Origin: Arsenicicoccus cauae
GTDB lineage: Bacteria; Actinomycetota; Actinomycetes; Actinomycetales; Dermatophilaceae
Direction of reading: 5' to 3'
NCBI RefSeq assembly: GCF_009707125.1
Contig: NZ_WLVL01000028.1
Span: 124,001 to 188,000, forward strand
Length of the DNA: 64,000 nt
Shown: one piece after another, positions 9,216 to 19,324 of the stretch
Position numbering within the stretch: the first letter of the stretch is position 1
Layout: each line of letters begins with the position of its first letter
Program-made: the position numbers and the translations under genes
The notes under the pieces: generated by a model
What the model saw: only the letters and a program-made list of their open reading frames with translations
Databases searched by the model: none
What the model was told of the DNA's origin: nothing

Positions 9216-10697
9216 GTGAGACGAGCTGCGCGGGCCACCGCGATCCTGACGGTGACCTACCTCGGCGTCCTGTCGGTGGGCAACACCGACTCGCGACGCT
9301 GGCTCTACCTGCTCGTGTCCCTGTCCGCGTGGATCGCCTTCGGGCTCGTGGCGCGCTGGTTCTTCCACGTCGGCCGCCCGGGTCCCGCGGACGACGCCGG
9401 TCCCGCGGATGACACGCCCGCTGCGCGCCGGCCCCTGCTCGCCGTCGCCTCCCTGGCGCTCGTCGTCCAGCTCCCCGGCCTGTTCTTCCCCCCGGCCAGC
9501 TCGACCGACCTCAACCGTTACGTGTGGGACGGCCGGGTGCAGCTGGACGGCGTCGACCCCTACCGCTACGTGCCGTTCGACGACCGGCTCGCCCACCTGC
9601 GCGACCCGATCCTGTTCCCGGGCCTGCGGCCCGACGAGGCCTCCGGCGTCACCACCGAGCCCCTGCCTGCGGACCGCGAGGGGGTGCTCGAGTACGCCCG
9701 CAACGACGCACGCTCCCCCATCAGCCGCCCGCGCTTCCTCACGCCCTACCCGCCCGTCGCCGAGGCCTACTACGCGGCGGTGTCGGCAGTGACGCCGTGG
9801 TCGTGGGGGTCCAAGGGCTTCCAGGTGAGCGGGGCCCTGCTCGCTGTGGCGACGTCGGTGCTGGTCGCGCGCTACCTGCGCTCCCGTGGTCGGGACCCCT
9901 TCCAGGCGCTCGTCTGGGCCTGGTCGCCGACCGTCGTGCTGGAGGCCGGCAACGGCGGCCACGTGGACGTGCTCGTCGCCCTGCTGATCGTCCTCGCCGT
10001 CATGGCCGCCGTGCACCGACGGGCAGCGCTGGTGGTCGGGGGGCTCGTCGGCCTCGCGGCGGCGGTCAAGCTCACGCCGTTCGTGGTGCTGCCGGCGTTC
10101 ACGCCGTGGCGGTTCACCCGGGGGGACGGGTCCCCGGCCGGCGTCTGGGGCGGCATACGACGCTCTCTCGTGGTGGGCCTGACCGCCATCGGTCTGGTGG
10201 TGCTGGTCTATCTGCCGCACTACCTCGCGGTCGGCCCCGCGATCAAGGGGTCGCTCGACGGCTACCTCGCCGAGGAGGGCGGGGAGAACCGCGCGTCGCT
10301 GCTCACCCTCGTGCTGCCGCTGCCGGTCGCCAACGTCGTCGCGGTCGTGGTCTGCCTCGGCGTCGCGGCCTGGGCCGTCCTCGGGCGCCGCGGCCGCGAG
10401 GACGACCCGGCGCTGCCCGCGCTCTACCTCTACGGCGCGCTGCTGCTCACGACCACGCCCGTGCTCGCGTGGTACTCCCTGCCGCTCGTGGCGCTGGCCG
10501 TCATGGTCGGGCGGCCGGAGTGGCTCGCGCTCGCCGTGGCGGGCTGCTGCGCGTACGGGGGCCACGGGGCGTACCCCGCGACCCCCGTCGCGTATGCCGC
10601 GGCGCTGCTCGTGATCTATCTCGTCACGGTGCGCCGGATCAGGCGTCGTCGTCCGCCAGCAGCGACTCCGCCGCGGCCAGCACCACGCACGACGTGA
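9216..10697 (+). CDS. Polytopic GT-C type glycosyltransferase (GT87/DUF2029-like)
   Basis: A 493-residue protein with about ten hydrophobic helices. An extracytoplasmic loop after the first helices carries SSTDLNRYVWDGRVQLDG, an Asp-containing motif seen in GT-C mannosyltransferases that use polyprenyl-phosphate mannose. A second loop has PYPPVAEAYYAAV. Such enzymes extend lipoglycans or arabinogalactan-type glycans outside the membrane; the acceptor here is unknown. I preferred the GTG at 9216 (Met-Arg-Arg-Ala start) over an in-frame codon 30 nt earlier. The last 59 bp overlap the 3' end of the convergent aminotransferase gene, and that C-terminal stretch is an Arg/Pro-rich tail, so the stop may have drifted. 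Confidence 0.75.
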   Translation: MRRAARATAILTVTYLGVLSVGNTDSRRWLYLLVSLSAWIAFGLVARWFFHVGRPGPADDAGPADDTPAARRPLLAVASLALVVQLPGLFFPPASSTDLNRYVWDGRVQLDGVDPYRYVPFDDRLAHLRDPILFPGLRPDEASGVTTEPLPADREGVLEYARNDARSPISRPRFLTPYPPVAEAYYAAVSAVTPWSWGSKGFQVSGALLAVATSVLVARYLRSRGRDPFQALVWAWSPTVVLEAGNGGHVDVLVALLIVLAVMAAVHRRAALVVGGLVGLAAAVKLTPFVVLPAFTPWRFTRGDGSPAGVWGGIRRSLVVGLTAIGLVVLVYLPHYLAVGPAIKGSLDGYLAEEGGENRASLLTLVLPLPVANVVAVVVCLGVAAWAVLGRRGREDDPALPALYLYGALLLTTTPVLAWYSLPLVALAVMVGRPEWLALAVAGCCAYGGHGAYPATPVAYAAALLVIYLVTVRRIRRRRPPAATPPRPAPRTT

Positions 10698-11928
10698 GCA
10701 CCCGCAGCGCCGTGTCCAGGTCATCGGTCGACGGCATGGTCGGGGCGATGCGGATGTTGCGGTCGTCCGGGTCCACGCCGCCCGGGTAGGTCGCGCCGGC
10801 GGGCGTCAACGCCACCCCGGCCTCCTTGGCGAGCTCCACGACCCTTCCCGCCGTGCCGGGCACGACGTCGAGGCTGATGAAGTAGCCGCCGTCCGGGTCG
10901 GTCCACTCGGCGATCCCCAGCTCGGCGAGGTCCTTCTCGAGGTGACGCAGCACGGCGTCGAACTTGGGCTCGAGGATCTCGCGGTGCTTGTGCATGTGCG
11001 CCTTGACGCCCTCGGTGCTCTCAAAGAACCGCAGGTGGCGCAGCTGGTTGAGCTTGTCCGGCCCGATCGAGCGGAAGCCGTCACGCGCGAGGAACCACGC
11101 GACGTTGGCCGCGGACGAGGCGAAGAACGACACGCCACCGCCGGCGAAGGTCACCTTGGACGTCGAGCCGAAGACGAACGCGCGGTCGGGGTTGCCCGCC
11201 GCCTCGCACGCCTCGAGGATCGGGTCCAGCTGCGCCTCGCTGCTGCGCAGGTGGTGGATGGCGTAGGCGTTGTCCCAGTAGACGCGGAAGTCCGGCGCCG
11301 CGGTCTGCATCGCCGCGAGGCGCCGCACGGTCTCGCTGGAGTAGGTCACGCCCGTCGGGTTGGAGTACTTGGGGACGCACCACATGCCCTTGAGGGTGGC
11401 GTCCTTGGCGACGAGCTCCTCGACGAGGTCCATGTCGGGGCCGTCGGGGGTCATCGGCACGGTCACCAGCTCGACCCCCAGCTCCGAGCACACGGTGAAG
11501 TGCCGGTCGTAGCCCGGCACCGGCGCCAGGAACCGCACCGTCTGCCCCGCCCAGCCCGTGCCCTCCGGCGCCCCGGGCGGCGCGTGGAAGAACGACGCCG
11601 ACACGCACTGGTGCATCAGCGACAGCGACGAGTTGTCCCGCACCACCAGCTGGTCCGGGCGGACGTCGAGCAGCGGGGCAAAGATCTCACGCAGCTCGGT
11701 GAGCCCCTGCGTCGCGCCGTAGTTGCGCAGGTCACCCTCGGCCTGCGTCGTGTGCTCCCCCTCGGCCAGGACGGTCAGCATCCGCTCGCTGAGGTCGAGC
11801 TGCGCGGAGCAGGGCTTGCCGCGCGTGATGTCGAGCTTGAGCCCCGAGGCCTTGGCCTCCTCGTGCTCCCGGCGGGCGCGGTCGCGCGCCTCTCGGAGCA
11901 GCTGCGGGTCGACGGTCGGGTGGTTCAC
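10639..11928 (-). CDS. PLP-dependent aspartate aminotransferase (subgroup Ic type)
   Basis: A 429-residue class I/II aminotransferase. The N-terminal LDITRGKPCSAQLDLSE and LRNYGATQG are typical of the actinobacterial aspartate aminotransferase group first defined in Corynebacterium. The PLP site is visible as KYSNPTGVTYS (Asn), YWDNAYA (Asp and Tyr) and STSKVTFAGGG (Schiff-base Lys). It probably transfers the amino group between aspartate and 2-oxoglutarate. The gene is preceded by GGAGG and overlaps the convergent glycosyltransferase gene by 59 bp. Confidence 0.87.
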   Translation of the reverse strand: MNHPTVDPQLLREARDRARREHEEAKASGLKLDITRGKPCSAQLDLSERMLTVLAEGEHTTQAEGDLRNYGATQGLTELREIFAPLLDVRPDQLVVRDNSSLSLMHQCVSASFFHAPPGAPEGTGWAGQTVRFLAPVPGYDRHFTVCSELGVELVTVPMTPDGPDMDLVEELVAKDATLKGMWCVPKYSNPTGVTYSSETVRRLAAMQTAAPDFRVYWDNAYAIHHLRSSEAQLDPILEACEAAGNPDRAFVFGSTSKVTFAGGGVSFFASSAANVAWFLARDGFRSIGPDKLNQLRHLRFFESTEGVKAHMHKHREILEPKFDAVLRHLEKDLAELGIAEWTDPDGGYFISLDVVPGTAGRVVELAKEAGVALTPAGATYPGGVDPDDRNIRIAPTMPSTDDLDTALRVLTSCVVLAAAESLLADDDA

Positions 11929-12086
11929 AGTGTCCTCCGGTGCTCGAGGTGGTCGACGCGCCCGACCCTACCGACCTGGGCCGTATGCCGCGCGCCCCGC
12001 TCACGCCCCGGCCGCCCCCCGCGCGGGCGGTCGCGTGTGACATCTGTGCGCTCCAAGCGCACCTATGTCCGCCACAGCGTCCCTCT

Positions 12087-12205
12087 GGGCGCAACCTCCG
12101 CTGCGCCCATCGTCACTGAATACCTACGGGCTCAGCTCCTCGGACTCCGCTACGGCCGCACCCTCCTCCGTCGGGCGCAACCTCCGCTGCGCCCGTCGTC
12201 ACTGA
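12087..12205 (-). repeat. Duplicated 33-bp hairpin element downstream of guaB3
   Basis: Two copies of a 33-bp sequence (12087-12119 and 12173-12205) differ at one base and are 86 bp apart in the same orientation. Each contains a perfect 7-bp inverted repeat (GGGCGCA/TGCGCCC) around an 8-nt loop. The copy nearer the gene overlaps the guaB3 stop codon at 12199-12201. They probably act as tandem terminators for the guaB3 transcript. The duplication of the whole unit, including the bases around a stop codon, is the unusual part. Confidence 0.7.
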
Positions 12206-13320
12206 GCCGTGTACGGGTTGACCACGACCTCCACCCGCTGGAACTCCTTCAGGTCGCTGTAGCCCGTCGTCGCCATGGCGCGACGCAGCGCACCGATCAT
12301 GTTGGTCGTGCCGTCGGCCGTGTGCGCGGGGCCGAAGAGCAGCTCCTTCAGCGGCGCCGCGCCGCGGACGTGCACGCGAGCGCCGCGCGGCAGCTCCTCG
12401 TGGCGCGCCTCCGACCCCCAGTGGTAGCCCTGGCCGGGGGCGTCGGTCGCGCGCGCCAACGCCGCACCGATCATCACCGCGTCGGCGCCGCACGCGACGG
12501 CCTTGACGATGTCGCCAGCCCGGCCCACCGAGCCGTCGGCGATGACGTGGACATAGCGACCGCCCGACTCGTCGAGGTAGTCGCGCCGGGCCGCCGCCAC
12601 GTCCGCCACCGCGGTGGCCATCGGGGCGTGGATGCCAAGGGTCTGCCGGGTGGTGCTGGCCGCTCCCCCGCCGAAGCCCACGAGGACCCCGGCCGCGCCG
12701 GTGCGCATGAGGTGCAGGGCCGCCGTGTAGGTCGCGGCACCGCCGACGATGACCGGCACGTCCAGCTCGTAGATGAAGCGCTTGAGGTTGAGCGGCTCGG
12801 CCCGGCCGGACACGTGCTCGGCCGAGACCGTGGTGCCGCGGATGACGAACAGGTCGCAGCCGGCGTCCACGACGGTCCGCCAGTGCTCCTGCGTGCGCTG
12901 CGGCGAGAGGGCGCCGGCCACGGTGACGCCGGCATCCCGGATCTCCTTGAGGCGCGCGGTGATCAGCTCGGGCTTGATCGGCTCGGCATAGATCTCCTGC
13001 ATGCGGCGCGTGACGTCGCTCCCGCCGAGCGAGGCGATCTCGTCGAGGAGGGGTTGAGGGTCGGCATACCGCGTCCACAGGCCCTCGAGGTCGAGGACAC
13101 CGAGCCCACCCAGGCGACCGATGGCGATCGCCGAGGCCGGCGAGACGACCGAGTCCATCGGCGCCGCCATGATCGGCAGGTCGAAGTGGTAGGCGTCGAT
13201 CTGCCACGACACCGACACCTCCTCGGGGTCGCGGGTGCGACGGGAGGGGACGATCGCGATGTCGTCGAAGGTGTAGGCCTGGCGGGCGCGCTTGCCACGT
13301 CCGATCTCGATCTCGGTCAC
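12199..13320 (-). CDS. guaB3: GuaB3 family IMP dehydrogenase-related protein
   Basis: A 373-residue TIM-barrel protein of the IMPDH/GMP reductase family, without CBS domains. The N-terminus TEIEIGRGKRARQAYTFDD and MAAPMDSVVSP are typical of actinobacterial GuaB3. The catalytic-loop region reads GGGAASTTRQTLG and lacks the Ser-Ile-Cys-Thr-Thr motif of true IMPDH, consistent with the GuaB3 group, whose exact reaction is debated (some members are reported to have GMP reductase activity). The GTG start at 13320 gives the conserved N-terminus; longer reading frames run back into guaB. It lies 44 bp downstream of guaB and is probably cotranscribed. Confidence 0.92.
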   Translation of the reverse strand: MTEIEIGRGKRARQAYTFDDIAIVPSRRTRDPEEVSVSWQIDAYHFDLPIMAAPMDSVVSPASAIAIGRLGGLGVLDLEGLWTRYADPQPLLDEIASLGGSDVTRRMQEIYAEPIKPELITARLKEIRDAGVTVAGALSPQRTQEHWRTVVDAGCDLFVIRGTTVSAEHVSGRAEPLNLKRFIYELDVPVIVGGAATYTAALHLMRTGAAGVLVGFGGGAASTTRQTLGIHAPMATAVADVAAARRDYLDESGGRYVHVIADGSVGRAGDIVKAVACGADAVMIGAALARATDAPGQGYHWGSEARHEELPRGARVHVRGAAPLKELLFGPAHTADGTTNMIGALRRAMATTGYSDLKEFQRVEVVVNPYTAQ

Positions 13321-13364
13321 GTCTGGTGCCTGTCTGTGGAGGTGAAGGGGTGGTGCGGGGCAGG

Positions 13365-14894
<1,530 letters not shown>

Positions 14895-14955
14895 CTATCG
14901 GCGGTGACCCGGTGGCTCGTATGTCGTCAGCCGGGGCCGGGCGTGCGTCACCGAC

Positions 14956-16122
14956 TCAGCGCTGCTCGCCGCCGCTGCCGCCCCCGCGGCTCGTCCTGGA
15001 CTCCCGCGTCGCGATCAGCGATCGCTGCTCCCCGGACGTGCGGCGCTGCGAGGTGCCGGAGGTGCGGGCACGGACGGAGGTCGCCGGGACCGACCCGACG
15101 CGCGCCGTCCCGGTGGCCGTCGCCGAGGGCGTGGGCGTGGAGGTCGGCCGCACCGTGGGGGTCGTCGGGGACGTGGTCGGCGTCGACGGGATCGAGGTGG
15201 GCGACGTCGGCGAGGTGGGCGTGGTGGTGGGAGACGTCGGGCGCGTCGGCGTCGGCCGGGTCGGATGCGTCGGGTGGGTGGTGGGCCGCGGCGACGTGGG
15301 TGCCTGGGTCGGGGACGTGGGGGACGTCGGGGCGCCGGTCGCGGGGGTGCCGCTCGGCGCAGGGCCGGTGGGCGACGTACTCGGACGCGTGGAGGGACGG
15401 CTCGTGACCGGCCCGGCCGCGGCGGGGGCACCGTCGGGGCGCCCCGGTGAGCGGATGCCGGGACGCGCTGCCGAGGTGGAGGCGGGGCTCGGCGGGTCGG
15501 CGAGCACCAGGTGGTCGCCGCGGGAGTCGGTCGCCGTGAGGTCCTGGCGCACCGTGGCGAGCAGGGCCTGGTCGGCGTCGTCGAGCAGCGAGGGGTCACG
15601 ACGGAGCTGGTCCTCGACGAGGCTCAGGACGGCGGCGGCTCCGTCTCGGTCCCCCGCCCCGAGGCGCTGGGACGCGAGGGCCAGGGCCGTGCGCACCGAC
15701 CTGCCGTCCGGACCCTGGCTGGTCACGTCGGCCGTTGCGAGCACCGCGGCGTCCGCGGGCCGAGGCGCGGCCACGCCCTTCTCGACGCCGCGCTCGACCT
15801 TGCTGACGAAGCCCGCCAGTCCGCCCTCGCTCGCTGCGGCGGCCACGGTCACGCCGGACAGGACGACGGCGGCCACGCCGGCCGCGACCCCCGCGCGGGT
15901 GACGATGACCGTGCGCCTGGACGGCAGAGGTCGGGGCAGGTCGTCGACGAGGTCCGCAGGAAGGTCCTCGTCGATGTCGGCGGCCCAGCCCTGGAGCATG
16001 TCCAGCACCGGGTCGTCGTGCTCGGGGAGCTGGTCGCGGTCGGCGATCCGCTGCACCAGCTCGTCGTCGTCGCGGACGAGGCGCAGGGTGGGCTGGGGCG
16101 TGCCGTCCGGTCGTCGGGTCAC
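14956..16122 (-). CDS. rsdA: Putative anti-sigma-D factor (RsdA-like) with long Thr/Pro-rich tail
   Basis: A 388-residue protein directly after sigD with a GTGA overlap (16119-16122). The first ~65 residues are acidic and include DPVLDMLQGWAADIDED, resembling the SigD-binding segment of mycobacterial RsdA. One transmembrane helix follows (about 70-98: TVIVTRAGVAAGVAAVVLSG). The remaining ~290 residues should be outside the cell; about half of them is a low-complexity run of Pro-Thr-Ser repeats (roughly 225-345). Known RsdA releases SigD after regulated proteolysis of the cytoplasmic fragment (family knowledge). The tail is much longer than I expect for RsdA and is a likely target for O-mannosylation (inference). 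Confidence 0.75.
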   Translation of the reverse strand: MTRRPDGTPQPTLRLVRDDDELVQRIADRDQLPEHDDPVLDMLQGWAADIDEDLPADLVDDLPRPLPSRRTVIVTRAGVAAGVAAVVLSGVTVAAAASEGGLAGFVSKVERGVEKGVAAPRPADAAVLATADVTSQGPDGRSVRTALALASQRLGAGDRDGAAAVLSLVEDQLRRDPSLLDDADQALLATVRQDLTATDSRGDHLVLADPPSPASTSAARPGIRSPGRPDGAPAAAGPVTSRPSTRPSTSPTGPAPSGTPATGAPTSPTSPTQAPTSPRPTTHPTHPTRPTPTRPTSPTTTPTSPTSPTSIPSTPTTSPTTPTVRPTSTPTPSATATGTARVGSVPATSVRARTSGTSQRRTSGEQRSLIATRESRTSRGGGSGGEQR

Positions 16123-16832
16123 CGCGATCCTCCCCCCTCGGCCGGGGCGCCCATGATGGAGCGCAGCCGGGTCAGGGCGCGGTGCTGGGCCACCCGCACG
16201 GCACCGGGAGTCATGTCGAGGGAGGCCGCGACCTCCTCGGCGGACATGCCCACCGCGATGCGCAGCGTCAGGATCTCGCGCTGGGTCTCGCCCAGACGGT
16301 CGAGCAGGGCCCAGGTGTCGGCCGAGCGCTCAGCGACGAGCACCGTGTCGAGCGGGCCGGCGTCGAGGTCGACCTCGTCGGGCAGCTCGTCGGTCGGCTC
16401 GGGGGCGCGCAGGCTGGACCGCATCGCGTCGGCGACCTTGTTGGAGGCGATGCCGTAGACGAAGGCCTCGAAGGGGGCGCCACGGTCCTCGTAGCGGGGC
16501 AACGACTGGAGCACGGCGACACACACCTCCTGAGCTGCATCATCGGCTGCCTGCACACCGGCGGGAAGGGCCCCGAGGCGGGCGCGGCAGTAGCGGAAGG
16601 CGATGCGTCGGACGTCGGTGAGCAGCGCCTGCAGGGCGGCGGGCTCACCCTGCGCTGCGGCCGACACGACGTCGGCCGAGCGCGTTGCGGGCCCCGTGGG
16701 TGACATCGGCCCCGGATCCCCGGACGTTACCTCTTGCGTGGCCGCGTGCGCACCGGCGCCACGGCCGAGGGCGGCGGGACCCCCCGCGTAGACGTGTAGG
16801 CGCCGATGGTCACGGGGGTCGGGGACGCTCAT
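16119..16832 (-). CDS. sigD: RNA polymerase sigma factor SigD
   Basis: A 237-residue sigma-70 family factor of the ECF size class. Region 2 is seen as AADDAAQEVCVAVLQSLPRY followed by FEAFVYGIASNKVADAMR, and region 4 as LGETQREILTLRIAVGMSAEEVAASLDMTPGAVR with its helix-turn-helix. Position between a BldM-type regulator and rsdA, next to guaB, is the conserved sigD locus of actinobacteria. I chose the ATG at 16832 because AGGAGGTG lies 3-8 nt upstream; a later ATG (MSPTGPATRS) would give the core family length and cannot be excluded. It is held inactive by the product of the overlapping rsdA gene (inference from family). Confidence 0.87.
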   Translation of the reverse strand: MSVPDPRDHRRLHVYAGGPAALGRGAGAHAATQEVTSGDPGPMSPTGPATRSADVVSAAAQGEPAALQALLTDVRRIAFRYCRARLGALPAGVQAADDAAQEVCVAVLQSLPRYEDRGAPFEAFVYGIASNKVADAMRSSLRAPEPTDELPDEVDLDAGPLDTVLVAERSADTWALLDRLGETQREILTLRIAVGMSAEEVAASLDMTPGAVRVAQHRALTRLRSIMGAPAEGGGSR

Positions 16833-16962
16833 CGACACCTCCTCGGGAGCGAGGGACCAACCCCTCGTCGGGCGGGTCGCGGACACGGCGAAGGCCGCCT
16901 CGCGGGCGTACCTTCCCCCAGAGTAACCGCCCGGCCCGGCCGGAGCCACCAAGCGCGTCAGG

Positions 16963-17562
16963 TCAGCTGATCAGCCCGGTGCGATAAGCGATGGCGACGG
17001 CGTGAGCACGGTCCGAGGCGTCGAGCTTGCGAAAGAGCCGTCGGGCATGGGTCTTGATGGTGTCCTCCGTGAGGTACAGCTCGGCGCCGATCTCGGCATT
17101 GCTGTGCCCCTGGCTCATCCCCCGCAGGACCTCGAGCTCGCGCGCGGTGAGCGTCGCCGCCACGCCGGGACGTCCGGCACCACCTGAGCGCGGCATCGCC
17201 TCGCCGATGAACGGCGCCAGGGCCACGGCCAGCTCCTCGCGCGTGGAGTCCTTCATGACGTATCCCTTGGCGCCGTAGGCCAGGGCGCGAGCCACGCCGT
17301 CGATGTCCTCGGCCAGCGTCATCATCATGATCTGGGCGTTAGGGCGCAGCGCCAGCAGTCGCTTGACGGCGTCCAGACCCCCCATGCCGGGCATCCGCAG
17401 GTCCGTGAGCGTCAGCGCAGGCTGCTCGGTGGCGTACTTCGCAAGGAGCTCCTCGCCGGAGGCCGCGCCGCAGACCCGGGTCACGCCGGGCAGCGAGCCG
17501 ATGCGGCGCATCATCACCTCGCGGGTGAGTGGCGCGTCGTCGCACACCATCACGGTCGTCAT
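16963..17562 (-). CDS. BldM-like atypical response regulator (NarL/FixJ type)
   Basis: A 199-residue protein with a receiver domain (Asp8, Asp9; Asp54 at the phosphorylation position in LTDLRMPGMGG; Lys in GYVMKDS) and a LuxR-type helix-turn-helix (LTARELEVLRGMSQGHSNAEI, EDTIKTHARRLFRKL). The C-terminal DASDRAHAVAIAYRTGLIS and the position beside sigD, guaB and groES match Streptomyces bldM, a master developmental regulator active without phosphorylation. No histidine kinase is nearby, which fits an orphan regulator. The start at 17562 has GGAGG 7 nt upstream. Since no sporulation genes are visible, its targets here are unknown. Confidence 0.85.
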   Translation of the reverse strand: MTTVMVCDDAPLTREVMMRRIGSLPGVTRVCGAASGEELLAKYATEQPALTLTDLRMPGMGGLDAVKRLLALRPNAQIMMMTLAEDIDGVARALAYGAKGYVMKDSTREELAVALAPFIGEAMPRSGGAGRPGVAATLTARELEVLRGMSQGHSNAEIGAELYLTEDTIKTHARRLFRKLDASDRAHAVAIAYRTGLIS

Positions 17563-17774
17563 GCGGGCCTCCGGTCGGGTCAATTCAACTACCAAGAGTT
17601 ATCTTGGCTCACCAAAGCATCCAGGTGCAGGGAAATCATCGAACCCGTCGCAATCTCCCCAAGAGGACAGACCCTACCGAGACCGGGCGGACCCGGTCCG
17701 CCGACGGGGCGCCTGATCCCCTGCATGCTCCCGGCCGTTGGCCGTGCGCGCACCGGTCATCACCCTCAGCAAGG

Positions 17775-18857
17775 TCACCCCGTCGGGGCGCAGCACCTGC
17801 CCTCCACGGCTCGCACGACGTCGGCCATGGTGGCCTCCTGGCCCGGCCAGTGCAGCCAGCCCTCCCCCCAGTAGACCTGCTCACCCGCGCGCCCGGACTG
17901 GCGCAGTCGTCCGGCGAGCTGGGCAGCGACCGCACCCTCCCCGACGTAGACGACGAGAACCCCCTCCACCGCCCCCGCACCCGCGACGCCACCGGCACTG
18001 CCACCGCCCAGGGGACCCTCCCCCAGGGCACGAGCCGACTGAGCCGACGGGGGTGAGGACGCTGACGGGGGTGAGGACGCCGACGAGGCCGGGGACGCCG
18101 TCGAGCCGTCCGGCGGGAGGTCGCTGACCGCGATGGAGCGCTCGGCCAGGGCGGCGCGCAGCAGGAGGCGGGCGGCGGGGTCGTCGAACCCGGGCAGCGA
18201 CACCACATGCACCGGCCGCAGGTTGCGAGGGCTGCGGCGCAGCCGGACGTCGCCGACCGCGCCGGCGGTGGCGGACGCGAGCATCGCGTCGGCGCGTCCC
18301 TGGGCGGCGGGGGCCAGCATCCACGCGGCGTTGCGGGCGGGCAGCACCCGCTCGTCCCAGGTGCGGGCGGCCCCGAGGTCCCGCTGGGCGAGGCGCAGCA
18401 GCGCCGTGCTGCCCTGCGCGTCGCCGTTGCCCAACGTGCCAAGGAGGGTCATGACCGGCGCCGCCACCTCGCTGCCCTGGGCCCCCCGGCCGAGGTAGCC
18501 GCCCCGCAGTGCGGACGACTCCGCCTGTCCCGGGACGAGGGCCGGCTCCCCCTCCGGCGGGTGGACGCGCGAGGCGGTGGAGGCGAGCTCCTCGGTGGTC
18601 GCGTCCAGGGCACGTCTCGCGGCGTCCCGCGACGTGAGACCGGACTGGGTGAGGGTCCTCATGAAGCGCAACCGCGCGACGTCGGTCTCGGAGTAGCGGC
18701 GGTGCAGACCGGACCGGTGGCCCGACGGCTCGAGGCCGTAGCGTCGCGCCCACGTGCGCAGGGTGGACGGGGCGACTCCCACCATCTCGGCCACCACGGC
18801 CACCGTCAGGCTCTCGAACCCGCTGGGACGCCGCGAGGCGCCGGTGCTAGCAGCCAT
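17775..18857 (-). CDS. MerR-type regulator with degenerate cobalamin-sensor-like domain
   Basis: A 360-residue protein. Residues about 15-80 form a MerR helix-turn-helix (VAEMVGVAPSTLRTWARRYG, then SGLHRRYSETDVARLRFM). Residues about 130-210 look like the four-helix part of CarH/LitR sensors, including LGAARTWDERVLPARNAAW. Residues about 215-340 look like a Rossmann domain (PVHVVSLPGFDDPAARLLLR, VEGVLVVYVGEG), interrupted by an Ala/Ser/Pro-rich linker. The B12-binding signature (Glu/Asp-x-His-x-x-Gly) and the WxxxEH motif of CarH are absent, so cobalamin or light sensing is unlikely. It lies upstream of bldM on the same strand and divergent from whiB3. Start at 18857 follows a GGAT-rich site. 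Confidence 0.75.
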   Translation of the reverse strand: MAASTGASRRPSGFESLTVAVVAEMVGVAPSTLRTWARRYGLEPSGHRSGLHRRYSETDVARLRFMRTLTQSGLTSRDAARRALDATTEELASTASRVHPPEGEPALVPGQAESSALRGGYLGRGAQGSEVAAPVMTLLGTLGNGDAQGSTALLRLAQRDLGAARTWDERVLPARNAAWMLAPAAQGRADAMLASATAGAVGDVRLRRSPRNLRPVHVVSLPGFDDPAARLLLRAALAERSIAVSDLPPDGSTASPASSASSPPSASSPPSAQSARALGEGPLGGGSAGGVAGAGAVEGVLVVYVGEGAVAAQLAGRLRQSGRAGEQVYWGEGWLHWPGQEATMADVVRAVEGRCCAPTG

Positions 18858-19324
18858 GTTCAATATCCATCCTCGTCGCAGCCACGGGGCCGTCCGATCC
18901 GCCGTCACGCTCGCCGACCCCCGTCGACCTGTCAACCAGGTGCAACGATCCCCAGGGTCACCCCGTCAGCCCGCGTCCACCCGCCGGTCACCCCGAGTCC
19001 ACCCGACCGGCGCGAAATTGACACAGAGTTGCCAGGTTTGCACATCGTGTGTCGAGTCTTTTGCGTCGGGCTTCACCGTCGCCCACGGAGCGAGAAGGCG
19101 ACCCGGATTACCCGTGATGCCCCTTGTCGCAGGTGCAATCACGCAGGTACGGTCTTTCGCAGCAGCAGCCCCCGCCACCACGCGGCGTCGCTGGTCAGGG
19201 CTCACGGGTCACCCCAGGTCACTCGGGAGTATGTCATACGTTTGATCATTGTGCGAAGTGCTCGCATGGTGTGACCTGCGTGACAGTCCGGTCATCGACG
19301 GCGCAACCCTGCACAGGAGCACAC
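18858..19324. promoter_or_regulatory. Divergent control region between the MerR-like gene and whiB3
   Basis: 467 bp without a gene. It is less GC-rich than its surroundings, especially 19010-19060 and 19220-19260. Visible elements: a consensus TTGACA at 19018-19023, with only a poor -10 match 17 nt later; an 11-bp palindrome GTATGTCATAC at 19229-19239; and repeated GTCCACCCG units near 18975-19010. The length and composition suggest multiple promoters and operators for whiB3 (to the right) and the MerR-like gene (to the left). I cannot assign binding proteins; BldM, WhiB3 itself and the MerR protein are candidates. Confidence 0.45.

Noticed and set aside
15150-15360. A dense short-period repeat that could suggest a CRISPR or satellite array
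   Set aside because: It is the coding sequence of the Pro/Thr/Ser repeats of the anti-sigma factor; there are no unique spacers of constant length.
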